A DNA stretch of 64,000 nt from Treponema sp. Its GTDB lineage: Bacteria > Spirochaetota > Spirochaetia > Treponematales > Breznakiellaceae. The position numbers were made by a program, and so were the translations under genes. Each line of letters opens with the position of its first letter. Position 1 is the stretch's first letter. Positions 8,571 to 15,578 of this stretch are shown in pieces. Location of the stretch: NCBI GenBank assembly GCA_009784975.1, contig WQXG01000003.1, positions 38,922-102,921 of the forward strand. Reading direction: 5' to 3'. Below the pieces are notes generated by a model that did not search any database, had not been told where the DNA came from, and saw nothing but the letters and a program-made list of their open reading frames with translations.

Positions 8571-8618
8571 GCAATTAGGAGCAATTAGGAGCAATTAGGA
8601 GCAATTAGGAGCAATTAA
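8571..8618. repeat. 10-bp tandem repeat, 4.8 copies
   Basis: The unit gcaattagga is repeated perfectly four times from 8571 and then partially (gcaattaaac) from 8611. The last copy contains the stop codon of the minus-strand AlbA_2 gene, so the array forms the 3' boundary of that gene. It may have arisen by slippage; it also marks the left end of the inserted minus-strand module. Confidence 0.95.
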
Positions 8619-10240
8619 ACCAATAACCATTTTGCGCCATTTGTTTTGCCTTCTAACTTTATTCTTTTTTCGTCTTTTAATTCGGAAAGCAGAATTTGAA
8701 CCTGTTTTCTTGAATGACTAGGTAAAACTTGCTGTAATTCCTTAAAAGGGGTACCTTTTTTGCCATTTGATTTAATGTGCTTAACCAACAATTCCTTGTT
8801 TGTCTCTTTGTCTAAACCCACAATTCTAGTATGAACACCGGATTTTCCTGTTGCCTCATACAAACCTCTGGCTAATAAATACTTGTTTCGACCTGTAGAT
8901 TCAACTATTCCTATATCAATTAATTTTTTGATATTCGTTTTTATGTTTTTTAATTCCAAAATTTGCTTTGGTATTTTTTGATCATAAAAAAGTGAATTGA
9001 TTAAAAGAAAATCTTCTGTTATAAAATTTTCAAGCTGTTCTTCACCAATTTTATTTAATATTAATAACAGCTTTTTATTTAGGATTATTCCGTTAAATGT
9101 TACTTTAACAAAAAAATTATCTGTTCCCTTAAAATCGGGTAATGATTTTGCTTCTTTGACGCATGATTCATATATTAAATTCATACCCTGTCCGGCTCGC
9201 TCTACTAAACCGCTAAGAGCTAATATTTCTGCTAGCAGACGATTTCTGGGAGATTGAATTTCCAAAATATTATTTACTGTAACTCCTGGCGGCAATCCTC
9301 CTGGGCTTTCAACAACTAGTCTGTCTCGGTACTGGCGGACAAAAACACTTCCGCTCATTCGGTAATTTCTATGGCTTACGGCATTTAATAATGCTTCTCG
9401 AACTACATTCTCATTAAATGTCGGAACATCAAGGACAAATAAACCGTCCTGATAATGCTGTTTGTCATTTCTAAGATTTACTAAATCCCATATTTTATCA
9501 TAACAGGCAAAAAATCCAATGCGGAACTCATTCCTTTGCTGTGCCGCACCTGCGTTGTTTGTAGATCTATATTCAAATATAATTTCTGACTGCGGTAAAA
9601 AGCGTCTCAATGCGGTACTTGTTCCAAACATTATTAATGCCGCATAAGTTAATTCATTGTTTATCATTGCTCCGCAATCTGTCATTACTTGTTCAATAGA
9701 GAGATTTTTTATACGTTTATTTCCTGATTTTACTGCCCATTTATTTCGGAAAACATCTATTGCATTTTTATCTAAATCATTTATTGTCGCACCTGAACAA
9801 ATATCACTTGAAAAATCATGATCTGATTCATAAAATATTCTTTGCATTTCTTCGGAAGGCATTTGAATTAAACTGTCGCCTTTACGCCACCACGCTATTC
9901 CATCAACTTGAACTGGTAATCCAATGGGCCGGCTTGCTATTTCAAAAACAAGCACTCGTTTTTTATCTTGTTCGTAAATTTGAAAATCTACCCGAACTCG
10001 AAGTTTTTCTATTAGTCCTTGTTTGGTTCTTTCTGGTTGATCAAAAGCGGCGCTTCCTACAACTTTACGGGGACGTTTGTCTGAAATACCTAAAACAAAC
10101 TTTCCGCCGCCGCAATTTGCAAGAGCACAGCAGTATTTCAAAACTTCTGTGAATTCATATTTATTTTTTGCTTCTTTGAACTCGTAGTGTTCGCCTTCGG
10201 GGGCTTTTAGGAGTTCTTCGATTGTATCGTGGTGTTTCAT
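8615..10240 (-). CDS. AlbA_2-domain / HATPase_c_4 protein (Schlafen-AlbA type)
   Basis: The 541-residue protein begins with an AlbA_2 domain (GEHYEFKEAKN, then LANCGGGKFVLGISD), which binds or cleaves nucleic acid in some relatives. A C-terminal ATPase-like domain follows: ENVVREALLNAVSHRNY, VESPGGLPPGV, SPRNRLLAEIL and ERAGQGMNLIYE. The tail (residues about 400-541) carries probable winged-helix modules. Relatives are usually annotated as transcriptional regulators or putative DNA-binding proteins, and some are encoded in defence islands. The start overlaps the stop of the upstream nuclease-like gene by ATGA, so the two form an operon reading against the polyene cluster. Its function is not established. 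Confidence 0.85.
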   Translation of the reverse strand: MKHHDTIEELLKAPEGEHYEFKEAKNKYEFTEVLKYCCALANCGGGKFVLGISDKRPRKVVGSAAFDQPERTKQGLIEKLRVRVDFQIYEQDKKRVLVFEIASRPIGLPVQVDGIAWWRKGDSLIQMPSEEMQRIFYESDHDFSSDICSGATINDLDKNAIDVFRNKWAVKSGNKRIKNLSIEQVMTDCGAMINNELTYAALIMFGTSTALRRFLPQSEIIFEYRSTNNAGAAQQRNEFRIGFFACYDKIWDLVNLRNDKQHYQDGLFVLDVPTFNENVVREALLNAVSHRNYRMSGSVFVRQYRDRLVVESPGGLPPGVTVNNILEIQSPRNRLLAEILALSGLVERAGQGMNLIYESCVKEAKSLPDFKGTDNFFVKVTFNGIILNKKLLLILNKIGEEQLENFITEDFLLINSLFYDQKIPKQILELKNIKTNIKKLIDIGIVESTGRNKYLLARGLYEATGKSGVHTRIVGLDKETNKELLVKHIKSNGKKGTPFKELQQVLPSHSRKQVQILLSELKDEKRIKLEGKTNGAKWLLV

Positions 10241-10785
10241 GGGGTTGCTCCAGAATCTAATATGTCAGAAAGTAATATATGTTTGATGTGTGCATGGTCA
10301 GACGCTGCAATAATATAGATATTTTCTTTGTTCTTAATATTTGTAAGTTTTTCTCTTGAATTTTTAACTTCTTTTTGTACTTTTGAGAATGTATTATTAT
10401 AAATTATTAAAATACCAAATTTATAGTTATGTTCGTTAATAAATCTATCAATTTTTTGCAAATCAGTAATAATTTGAAGTGAATTTTTTACTTCAATAAT
10501 TGCTTCGTTATTGCTGTCGGTTCCAGGAATATGAAAGAGGAAATCCGGTATTTCGTTATTATAATTTATTCTTCCTCTTTTATCTAACTCTCCATTTAAG
10601 GTTAATTCCTTACAATGGTTATCTTGTATTTGTCTCATTCTGTGATAAAATTCATAACAGAAAACTCTTTCTCTGTTTTGTAATTTATTCCTATCATCTG
10701 TAGTAGGTACTTTATAATAAGGATAACCTACAATTTGAAGTGCGTCTAAAACCAACTTTAAAATATTATAACTCATAATTTCCAT
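10237..10785 (-). CDS. PD-(D/E)XK-like nuclease-fold protein
   Basis: This 182-residue protein shows a PD-(D/E)XK arrangement: PDFLFH with Asp81, then EAIIEVK with Glu98 and Lys100 on the following strand, and a helix-strand pattern afterwards (LQKIDRFINEHNYKFGILIIYNN). Glu45 in the preceding helix could complete the metal site. This is the fold of many restriction enzymes and defence nucleases, but no specific family is recognised. The ATG at 10785 has GAAGAG 8 nt upstream; an alternative ATG is 9 nt further in. Upstream lies the inverted 5' fragment of the radical SAM gene, which probably supplies its promoter. Downstream, the AlbA_2 gene overlaps by 4 nt. Confidence 0.7.
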   Translation of the reverse strand: MEIMSYNILKLVLDALQIVGYPYYKVPTTDDRNKLQNRERVFCYEFYHRMRQIQDNHCKELTLNGELDKRGRINYNNEIPDFLFHIPGTDSNNEAIIEVKNSLQIITDLQKIDRFINEHNYKFGILIIYNNTFSKVQKEVKNSREKLTNIKNKENIYIIAASDHAHIKHILLSDILDSGATP

Positions 10786-10790
10786 GCTGA

Positions 10791-10928
10791 TTACTCTTCA
10801 TCTGTTTCAAATCGCAAACGTTTTCTTGGTTTCAGTCTTTGAGCTGCGGTTATCCTCAAATAAGCAAAGGAAGAGCTTGTATATAAAAACTGCCTTATTT
10901 TGACCAACCAACCTTTTTTTTGTTCCAT
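10791..10928 (-). pseudogene. Inverted 5' fragment of the radical SAM gene (45 codons)
   Basis: Read on the minus strand, codons 1-43 (MEQKKGWLVK through RLRFETD) are the same as the start of the radical SAM gene at 5763, with a single silent base difference noticed. The frame then ends with Glu-Glu and TAA at 10791-10793. Homology stops abruptly at 10799, just before the CxxxCxxC motif, so the product cannot be an enzyme. Homology also continues about 40 bp upstream with more differences, including the promoter. The stop lies 5 nt before the ATG of the nuclease-like gene, so the remnant acts as a leader ORF for it. Confidence 0.9.
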
Positions 10929-10937
10929 AATGCTGCA

Positions 10938-10966
10938 ATAATAGCATTTTTCTTTGTTTTTGTCAT
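10938..10966 (-). promoter_or_regulatory. Duplicated promoter in front of the nuclease/AlbA_2 pair
   Basis: On the minus strand ATGACA (10966-10961), 17-bp spacer, TATTAT (10943-10938), 9 nt before the ATG of the truncated radical SAM copy. It keeps the spacing of the parental promoter at 5727-5755 while differing at several bases, which suggests the duplication is old enough for the promoter to drift yet still be retained. Confidence 0.5.
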
Positions 10967-10983
10967 TAAAAACCCCGTACGTA

Positions 10984-11012
10984 TTGACCTAAAATTAAAA
11001 ACAAAATACAAT
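10984..11012 (+). promoter_or_regulatory. Promoter of the ammonia-lyase operon
   Basis: TTGACC (10984-10989, 5 of 6), 17-bp spacer, TACAAT (11007-11012, 5 of 6). The ATG at 11032 is preceded by GAAGAGG, so this transcript has a conventional short leader. The promoter is back to back with the duplicated promoter at 10938-10966, which points the other way. Confidence 0.6.
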
Positions 11013-11031
11013 ACCCGAAGAGGTATTTTAC

Positions 11032-12552
11032 ATGAAAGGTGTGCTGGAAATAGGCAGGGACAAACTCACAATAGAAAATCTTGTAGCGGCGGCAAAAAAG
11101 CAAATTGGGGTAAAACTTTGTGATTCACCCGAATTTACCGCCAAAATACAGGCAGGACCCGCTCTTATTAATGATATTTTAAAAAAACATGTTGAAATTT
11201 ACGGGGTCACCACCGGTTATGGAGATTCCTGCACTGAACAAGTTAATCCAGAGAATTATTATAAATTGCCAATCAACTTAACCCGCTTCCACGGCTGCGG
11301 CATGGGGGATTATTTTGACGATGAAACAGTCAGGGCTTTGATGATAGTCAGGCTTAACACGCTGGCGCAGGGTTTTTCCGGCGTAAGCATGGGGCTTCTG
11401 CAAATAATTTATTTTTTTATTGAACATGATATTTTACCTCTTGTTCCCCAGGAAGGCTCAGTTGGCGCTTCCGGAGATCTTACCCCTCTTTCATATTTAG
11501 CAAGAGCGCTTATTGGTGAACAACAGGTAATGTACAAGAACACAATCCGTCAATCTGCCGATGTGCTTGCGGAGCTTGGCAGGCAGCCTTATCAATTTCT
11601 TCCCAAAGAAGCCCTTGCTATAATGAATGGAACCGCGGTCATGAACGCAGTAGCAGCTCTTGCTTTTTCACAGGCAGAATACCTTGCGAACCTGGCATGC
11701 TGTATAACCGCAATGAATTCCCTTGCATTAAAGGGCAATACAAATCATTTTCATAAACGACTTTTTGAACTAAAACCTCATCCGGGACAGGCTCTGGCAG
11801 CAGAAAAGATTCGAACAGCTCTCCCCTGCAGTCCGTCTTACGATTCCAGGCGTATTCAGGATTCATACTCGATCCGCTGCGCTCCCCATGTCATAGGGCT
11901 CTTTTATGATGTCAGCAGCACCATGAGAAATTTTATTGAGACCGAAATGAACAGCGCCAACGATAATCCCCTGATTGATCCGGCAACCGAATCGGTATAT
12001 CACGGCGGGCATTTTTACGGCGGACATATCTGCTTTACGATGGATTCTCTAAAAAACATTGTCGCCAATATCGCCGATCTTCTGGACAGACAGCTTGCCC
12101 TGCTCGTTGACAATAAATTCAACAGAGGTCTTCCCCCCAACCTTACAGGAAGCCAAAATATTTCCTGCAACCATGGCTTTAAAGCTGTGCAAATTGCCGT
12201 TTCAGCCTGGACCGCCGAAGCATTAAAAAACAGCCTGCCCATGAGTATTTTCTCCCGTTCCACAGAATGTCACAATCAGGACAAGGTGAGCATGGGAACA
12301 ATAGCCGCCCGCGATTGCCAGAGAATAAACAAACTAACCGCCCAGGTACTGGCTGCTTCTTTACTTGCCGCTTTTCAGGCTTTAAACATCAGGCTTAAAA
12401 AGAGCGAACTTAAGCCCGGCGATTTGGGACAAGCAGAAAAAACATATAACGAAATTGCCGGCTTTTTTAAACCCCTCGAAGACGATCGTCCTTTGGAAGA
12501 AGACCTTAGAAAAGCATTAAAATTAATAGAAGAAAGGATTTTTACGGTATAA
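11032..12552 (+). CDS. Aromatic amino acid ammonia-lyase (HAL/TAL/PAL family)
   Basis: The 506-residue protein belongs to the MIO-dependent lyases that remove ammonia from His, Tyr or Phe. It has the catalytic Tyr63 in TTGYG, the Ala146-Ser147-Gly148 triad (GSVGASGDLTPLSYLA) that cyclises to the MIO cofactor, NGTAVMNA, and NSANDNPLIDP. The substrate-selectivity pair, in NLTRFHGCG, is Phe86-His87. That matches neither the Ser-His form usual in histidine lyases nor the His-Leu form of the Rhodobacter tyrosine lyase. Given the polyene cluster, the likely product is cinnamate or 4-coumarate as starter acid for the AMP ligase. The next gene starts 5 nt downstream. Confidence 0.9.
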   Translation: MKGVLEIGRDKLTIENLVAAAKKQIGVKLCDSPEFTAKIQAGPALINDILKKHVEIYGVTTGYGDSCTEQVNPENYYKLPINLTRFHGCGMGDYFDDETVRALMIVRLNTLAQGFSGVSMGLLQIIYFFIEHDILPLVPQEGSVGASGDLTPLSYLARALIGEQQVMYKNTIRQSADVLAELGRQPYQFLPKEALAIMNGTAVMNAVAALAFSQAEYLANLACCITAMNSLALKGNTNHFHKRLFELKPHPGQALAAEKIRTALPCSPSYDSRRIQDSYSIRCAPHVIGLFYDVSSTMRNFIETEMNSANDNPLIDPATESVYHGGHFYGGHICFTMDSLKNIVANIADLLDRQLALLVDNKFNRGLPPNLTGSQNISCNHGFKAVQIAVSAWTAEALKNSLPMSIFSRSTECHNQDKVSMGTIAARDCQRINKLTAQVLAASLLAAFQALNIRLKKSELKPGDLGQAEKTYNEIAGFFKPLEDDRPLEEDLRKALKLIEERIFTV

Positions 12553-12557
12553 GCAGC

Positions 12558-13328
12558 ATGATAGAAAAAATAATACACTATATTTGGATTGGAAACAAGG
12601 AAATCCCGCAGAAGTATCAGTCTTTTATTCAAGGCTGGCAGGATCTTCATCCTGATTGGGAAATAATTAAATGGAATAAAGAAAATTTTGATTGCCAGAG
12701 TCATCCCTGGGTTAAAGCCGCAATTGAACAGGAAAATTGGTCTCTTGCCTCCGATGTTATACGAAGCTATGCTCTTTTAAACTACGGCGGTGTTTATCTT
12801 GATACCGACATTGAGCTTTTAAAACCGCTAGACGAACTAACAGCCGAAAACGATTTTTTTATAGGATATGAATCGGATTTTTGGTTTGGCAGCGCTGTTT
12901 TGGGTTCAAAGAAAGGGCACAGGCTAATCAAGGAAGTGCACGACAGGTATCTTTCTCCCTGCGAAAAGATTAATTCCAATTCAAATATGATGACAGTTTT
13001 TAATTTCAGCGCCGCAACCAAAAGGCTTTATAACCCCAAATTGGACGGAAAAACCAAAAAATTAGAGGACAATGTAAAACTTTTTTCGTCAGAATACTTC
13101 TACCCCAAAAACTACATTACCCACAGAATTAAAATTACAGAAAATACAATTGCGGTTCACCATCTTTCTTCCAATTGGCATTCTATCGGCAAGCGGATAG
13201 GAAGAAAAGTAGCCAAAGGTTTTCATATAATTATGGGGAAACATTTATTCGGCTGCTTTGAAAGAATTGCAAGATTAAACATGTTTGGCAAGCTTGACAG
13301 AGAATATAAAAAGAAACTCCGGAAATAA
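12558..13328 (+). CDS. Glycosyltransferase with DXD motif (Gly_transf_sug/OCH1-like)
   Basis: This 256-residue protein starts with IEKIIHYIWIG and HPDWEIIKWN, followed by SDVIRSYALLNYGGVYLDTDIELLKPL. This is the conserved core of the sugar-binding DXD glycosyltransferases (GT32-like), with Asp82-Thr-Asp84 coordinating the nucleotide-sugar metal. It would transfer a sugar from an NDP-sugar. Placement between the ammonia-lyase (5-nt gap) and the hydrolase (8-nt gap) suggests glycosylation of the polyene head group or coupling to a membrane carrier; the acceptor is unknown. The C-terminus is basic. Confidence 0.85.
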   Translation: MIEKIIHYIWIGNKEIPQKYQSFIQGWQDLHPDWEIIKWNKENFDCQSHPWVKAAIEQENWSLASDVIRSYALLNYGGVYLDTDIELLKPLDELTAENDFFIGYESDFWFGSAVLGSKKGHRLIKEVHDRYLSPCEKINSNSNMMTVFNFSAATKRLYNPKLDGKTKKLEDNVKLFSSEYFYPKNYITHRIKITENTIAVHHLSSNWHSIGKRIGRKVAKGFHIIMGKHLFGCFERIARLNMFGKLDREYKKKLRK

Positions 13329-13336
13329 CAGATCGT

Positions 13337-14296
13337 ATGAATATTTCATTAATCATTTATGCAGTCATTTTTCTTGCGGCTGTCTGTCTGCTTTTATTTC
13401 TGCTTCTTGCTTTATTGATTTTTTTAAATACTACATGCCGCAACCCCTTTAAAAAAAGAACAAGGGAGTGCACCAGAAAAAAAGACGAATTACAAATTTC
13501 CATGTTCAGCGAAGGAGTGTCATGGTCACAAAAATTCAAGGACAAAACAGAACAGCTCAATATAAAAAACGACGGTCTTAATTTATACGGTGAATATATT
13601 AATTTTGGGTTTGACAAATGCGCCGTAATCCTGCAGGGAAGATCTGAATCACTGCTCTATTCTTACTATTTTGCCGATGTTTATGCTAAAAACGAGCACA
13701 ATATTCTGGTTGTCGATGTCCGCTCTCATGGCCTTAGTGACGGAAAATATCAAACGGGAGGCATAAAAGAAAGCGACGATTTAATTTTATGGATTAAGCT
13801 GATAAACGAAAGATTTAATATAACTAATTTTACAGTTCATGGCATTTGTATCGGCGGCGCAACGGCGGTTTATGCATACAGCAAATTTAAAAACGAAGGC
13901 TGCGGTTTCGTAAAGAGGATAGTAACTGACGGATTATATAAAAATTATTACGAGTTTTTTAAAGCTCACAGTAAAGCTTTAAAAGCACCCATGCTCCCTG
14001 TAGTTTATACTGCGACTTTGGCGGCTTTTTTCCTTATATTTATATTTGCCAAAGTAAGACCTTTTAAAGAATCTCCTTTAAAATGTATGAAAGATATTGA
14101 TATTCCGATTTTGTTTATATGCGGTCTTTTGGATAAATTTTCCATTAAACCAAACAGCGAAGAATTGTTTGAAGCGTGCGCTTCACAGTTTAAAGAGATT
14201 TGCTTTTTTCCCAAAGGCAGGCACTCATATGTAAGAGCTTCACAGAGAGCGGAATATGACGAGTTAATCGCAAAATTTTTACAAAAACACAGATAA
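13337..14296 (+). CDS. Membrane-anchored alpha/beta hydrolase with Cys at the nucleophile position
   Basis: The 319-residue protein has an N-terminal membrane anchor (residues about 3-31) and a second hydrophobic stretch (about 220-240). The alpha/beta hydrolase core is visible as VDVRSHGLSDG, the nucleophile elbow HGICIGG, ICGLLDKFS and GRHSY, giving a candidate triad Cys171-Asp266-His296. The elbow normally reads G-x-S-x-G; here the codon is TGT (Cys). A Cys in this place occurs in dienelactone hydrolases and some polyketide thioesterases, so it may release or transfer an acyl chain rather than hydrolyse ordinary esters. It is the third gene of the ammonia-lyase operon. Confidence 0.8.
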   Translation: MNISLIIYAVIFLAAVCLLLFLLLALLIFLNTTCRNPFKKRTRECTRKKDELQISMFSEGVSWSQKFKDKTEQLNIKNDGLNLYGEYINFGFDKCAVILQGRSESLLYSYYFADVYAKNEHNILVVDVRSHGLSDGKYQTGGIKESDDLILWIKLINERFNITNFTVHGICIGGATAVYAYSKFKNEGCGFVKRIVTDGLYKNYYEFFKAHSKALKAPMLPVVYTATLAAFFLIFIFAKVRPFKESPLKCMKDIDIPILFICGLLDKFSIKPNSEELFEACASQFKEICFFPKGRHSYVRASQRAEYDELIAKFLQKHR

Positions 14297-14321
14297 TATC
14301 CCCTCTTTTGGGTTTAACCCA

Positions 14322-14350
14322 TTGACAAATATGACAATATTACGTATAAA
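14322..14350 (+). promoter_or_regulatory. Promoter of the export genes, predicted leaderless
   Basis: Perfect TTGACA (14322-14327), 17-bp spacer, TATAAA (14345-14350), 5 nt before the ATG at 14356. No ribosome binding site is present and transcription should begin at the start codon. Confidence 0.7.
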
Positions 14351-14355
14351 TACAT

Positions 14356-14928
14356 ATGCGTAATATCAAGTTCCTTTTCTTAATCACAATCTGCATTGTC
14401 TGCGTTCTTTCATGCACGTCAATAGCCGGTAAAGATACGTTATATGTAAATATTACAGACAGTGTAAAATTTGTTTTATTGCCCACAGAAGGTATTGAGC
14501 AAACCATGGATATGGCTCAATATTTATCTGCCGAATTCAGGGGCGGGAATTACTTTTTTCAATCCTGGGTAAAGGCAGATGAAAACGCGATAGAGATGAC
14601 CTTTTTTAATGAGATGGGCGCAAGCATAGGGGAACTTTCTTACAGGAACGGGGCAGCACATTTCTCATCGACTGTCATTCCAAGGGTTGCTATAAGGTTT
14701 ATAAAACCGGAATATGTTATAGCGGATTTTCAGCTTTGCTTCTATGATCCGTCTCTGCTGGACGAAGCGCTAAAAGGCATAGGTCTTACTTTGGAAATGA
14801 AAGACCACGGCAGCCGCCGTATTTTAAGCGGGAATGAAGTTATTATCGAGATAGAAAAAACGGAGAATACTGTAAAACTGGTAAATCATTTGCGCAAATA
14901 CACTTATACAATGGAAGGGGATTTTTAA
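14356..14928 (+). CDS. Lipoprotein, probably DUF3261-like, of the polyene export set
   Basis: A 190-residue protein with a lipoprotein signal peptide (ICIVCVLSC; lipidation Cys at residue 20) and a beta-rich body. A DUF3261-type lipoprotein is a regular neighbour of the LolA-like and MMPL genes in aryl-polyene clusters, and this gene is in exactly that position, with a 1-nt overlap (TAATG) with the LolA-like gene. The assignment to DUF3261 rests on context, size and general pattern rather than a decisive motif. It probably works at the periplasmic face in delivery of the polyene lipid to the outer membrane. Confidence 0.65.
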   Translation: MRNIKFLFLITICIVCVLSCTSIAGKDTLYVNITDSVKFVLLPTEGIEQTMDMAQYLSAEFRGGNYFFQSWVKADENAIEMTFFNEMGASIGELSYRNGAAHFSSTVIPRVAIRFIKPEYVIADFQLCFYDPSLLDEALKGIGLTLEMKDHGSRRILSGNEVIIEIEKTENTVKLVNHLRKYTYTMEGDF

Positions 14929-15578
14929 TGAAATACAGTAAAATATTTTTTCTATGCTTTTTCTTTGTATTAAATTCAATATGGGCGCAGGAAGATGTTT
15001 TCCGTCATCCGCTGTCACAGCAGACCATGGCTGCTTTCAATGCAACCTGTACAAATCTTGCGGAAAAACCCATTGTTAAAGGAAATTTTGTGCAGGAAAA
15101 ATATCTGAACCGGCTGGATAGATCACTTATATCTTCCGGTAATTATATAATTGCGGCAGAACAAGGCATGGTTTGGGAAACATTAAAGCCTTTTCCTTCT
15201 ACAATGATAATGGGAAAGGATTTTATTATGCAGTCAAGACCGGACGGGCGAAAATCTGTTTTAAGCGCTCAAGGGAACGAATCCTTTACACAGATGGCAG
15301 ATATCTTAAGCTCGGTATTTTCCGGCAGGGGGCAGGGGCTTTTGGAAAACTTTGAAGTTTACTTTTCAGGCAGTGTTTCCAATTGGAACATGGGACTTTT
15401 GCCCCGCAGCAGTGTTTTTGCTTCATTTGCCGCAAAGATAACAATGAGCGGGGACTCCGCAATACGATCTATCCGGATATTCGAACAAAACGGCGATGTC
15501 ATTACATATACATTGTCAAACCTCAGTCATCCGACAAGACTTAACAATCATGAAGAAGCTTTTTTTACACTTCCATAA
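14928..15578 (+). CDS. LolA-like periplasmic carrier protein
   Basis: This 216-residue protein has a cleavable signal peptide ending near SIWAQ (residue about 22). The body resembles LolA-family carriers: VKGNFVQEKYLNRLDRSLISSGNYIIAAEQGMVWETLKPFPSTMIMG, a half-barrel that holds acyl chains. The family shuttles lipidated cargo across the periplasm. LolA-like proteins encoded in aryl-polyene clusters are thought to carry the polyene lipid, and the gene lies between the lipoprotein and the MMPL exporter. Its 3' end overlaps the exporter start by 29 nt, which implies translational coupling. Confidence 0.85.
   Translation: MKYSKIFFLCFFFVLNSIWAQEDVFRHPLSQQTMAAFNATCTNLAEKPIVKGNFVQEKYLNRLDRSLISSGNYIIAAEQGMVWETLKPFPSTMIMGKDFIMQSRPDGRKSVLSAQGNESFTQMADILSSVFSGRGQGLLENFEVYFSGSVSNWNMGLLPRSSVFASFAAKITMSGDSAIRSIRIFEQNGDVITYTLSNLSHPTRLNNHEEAFFTLP

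Noticed and set aside
8571..8618. CRISPR-like or iteron array
   Set aside because: The units are contiguous 10-bp repeats without spacers, and there are no replication or Cas genes nearby.
8615..10240. Possible Schlafen-type toxin assignment for the AlbA_2 protein
   Set aside because: The AlbA_2 plus HATPase layout is shared with many uncharacterised regulators; nothing in the sequence singles out a toxin.
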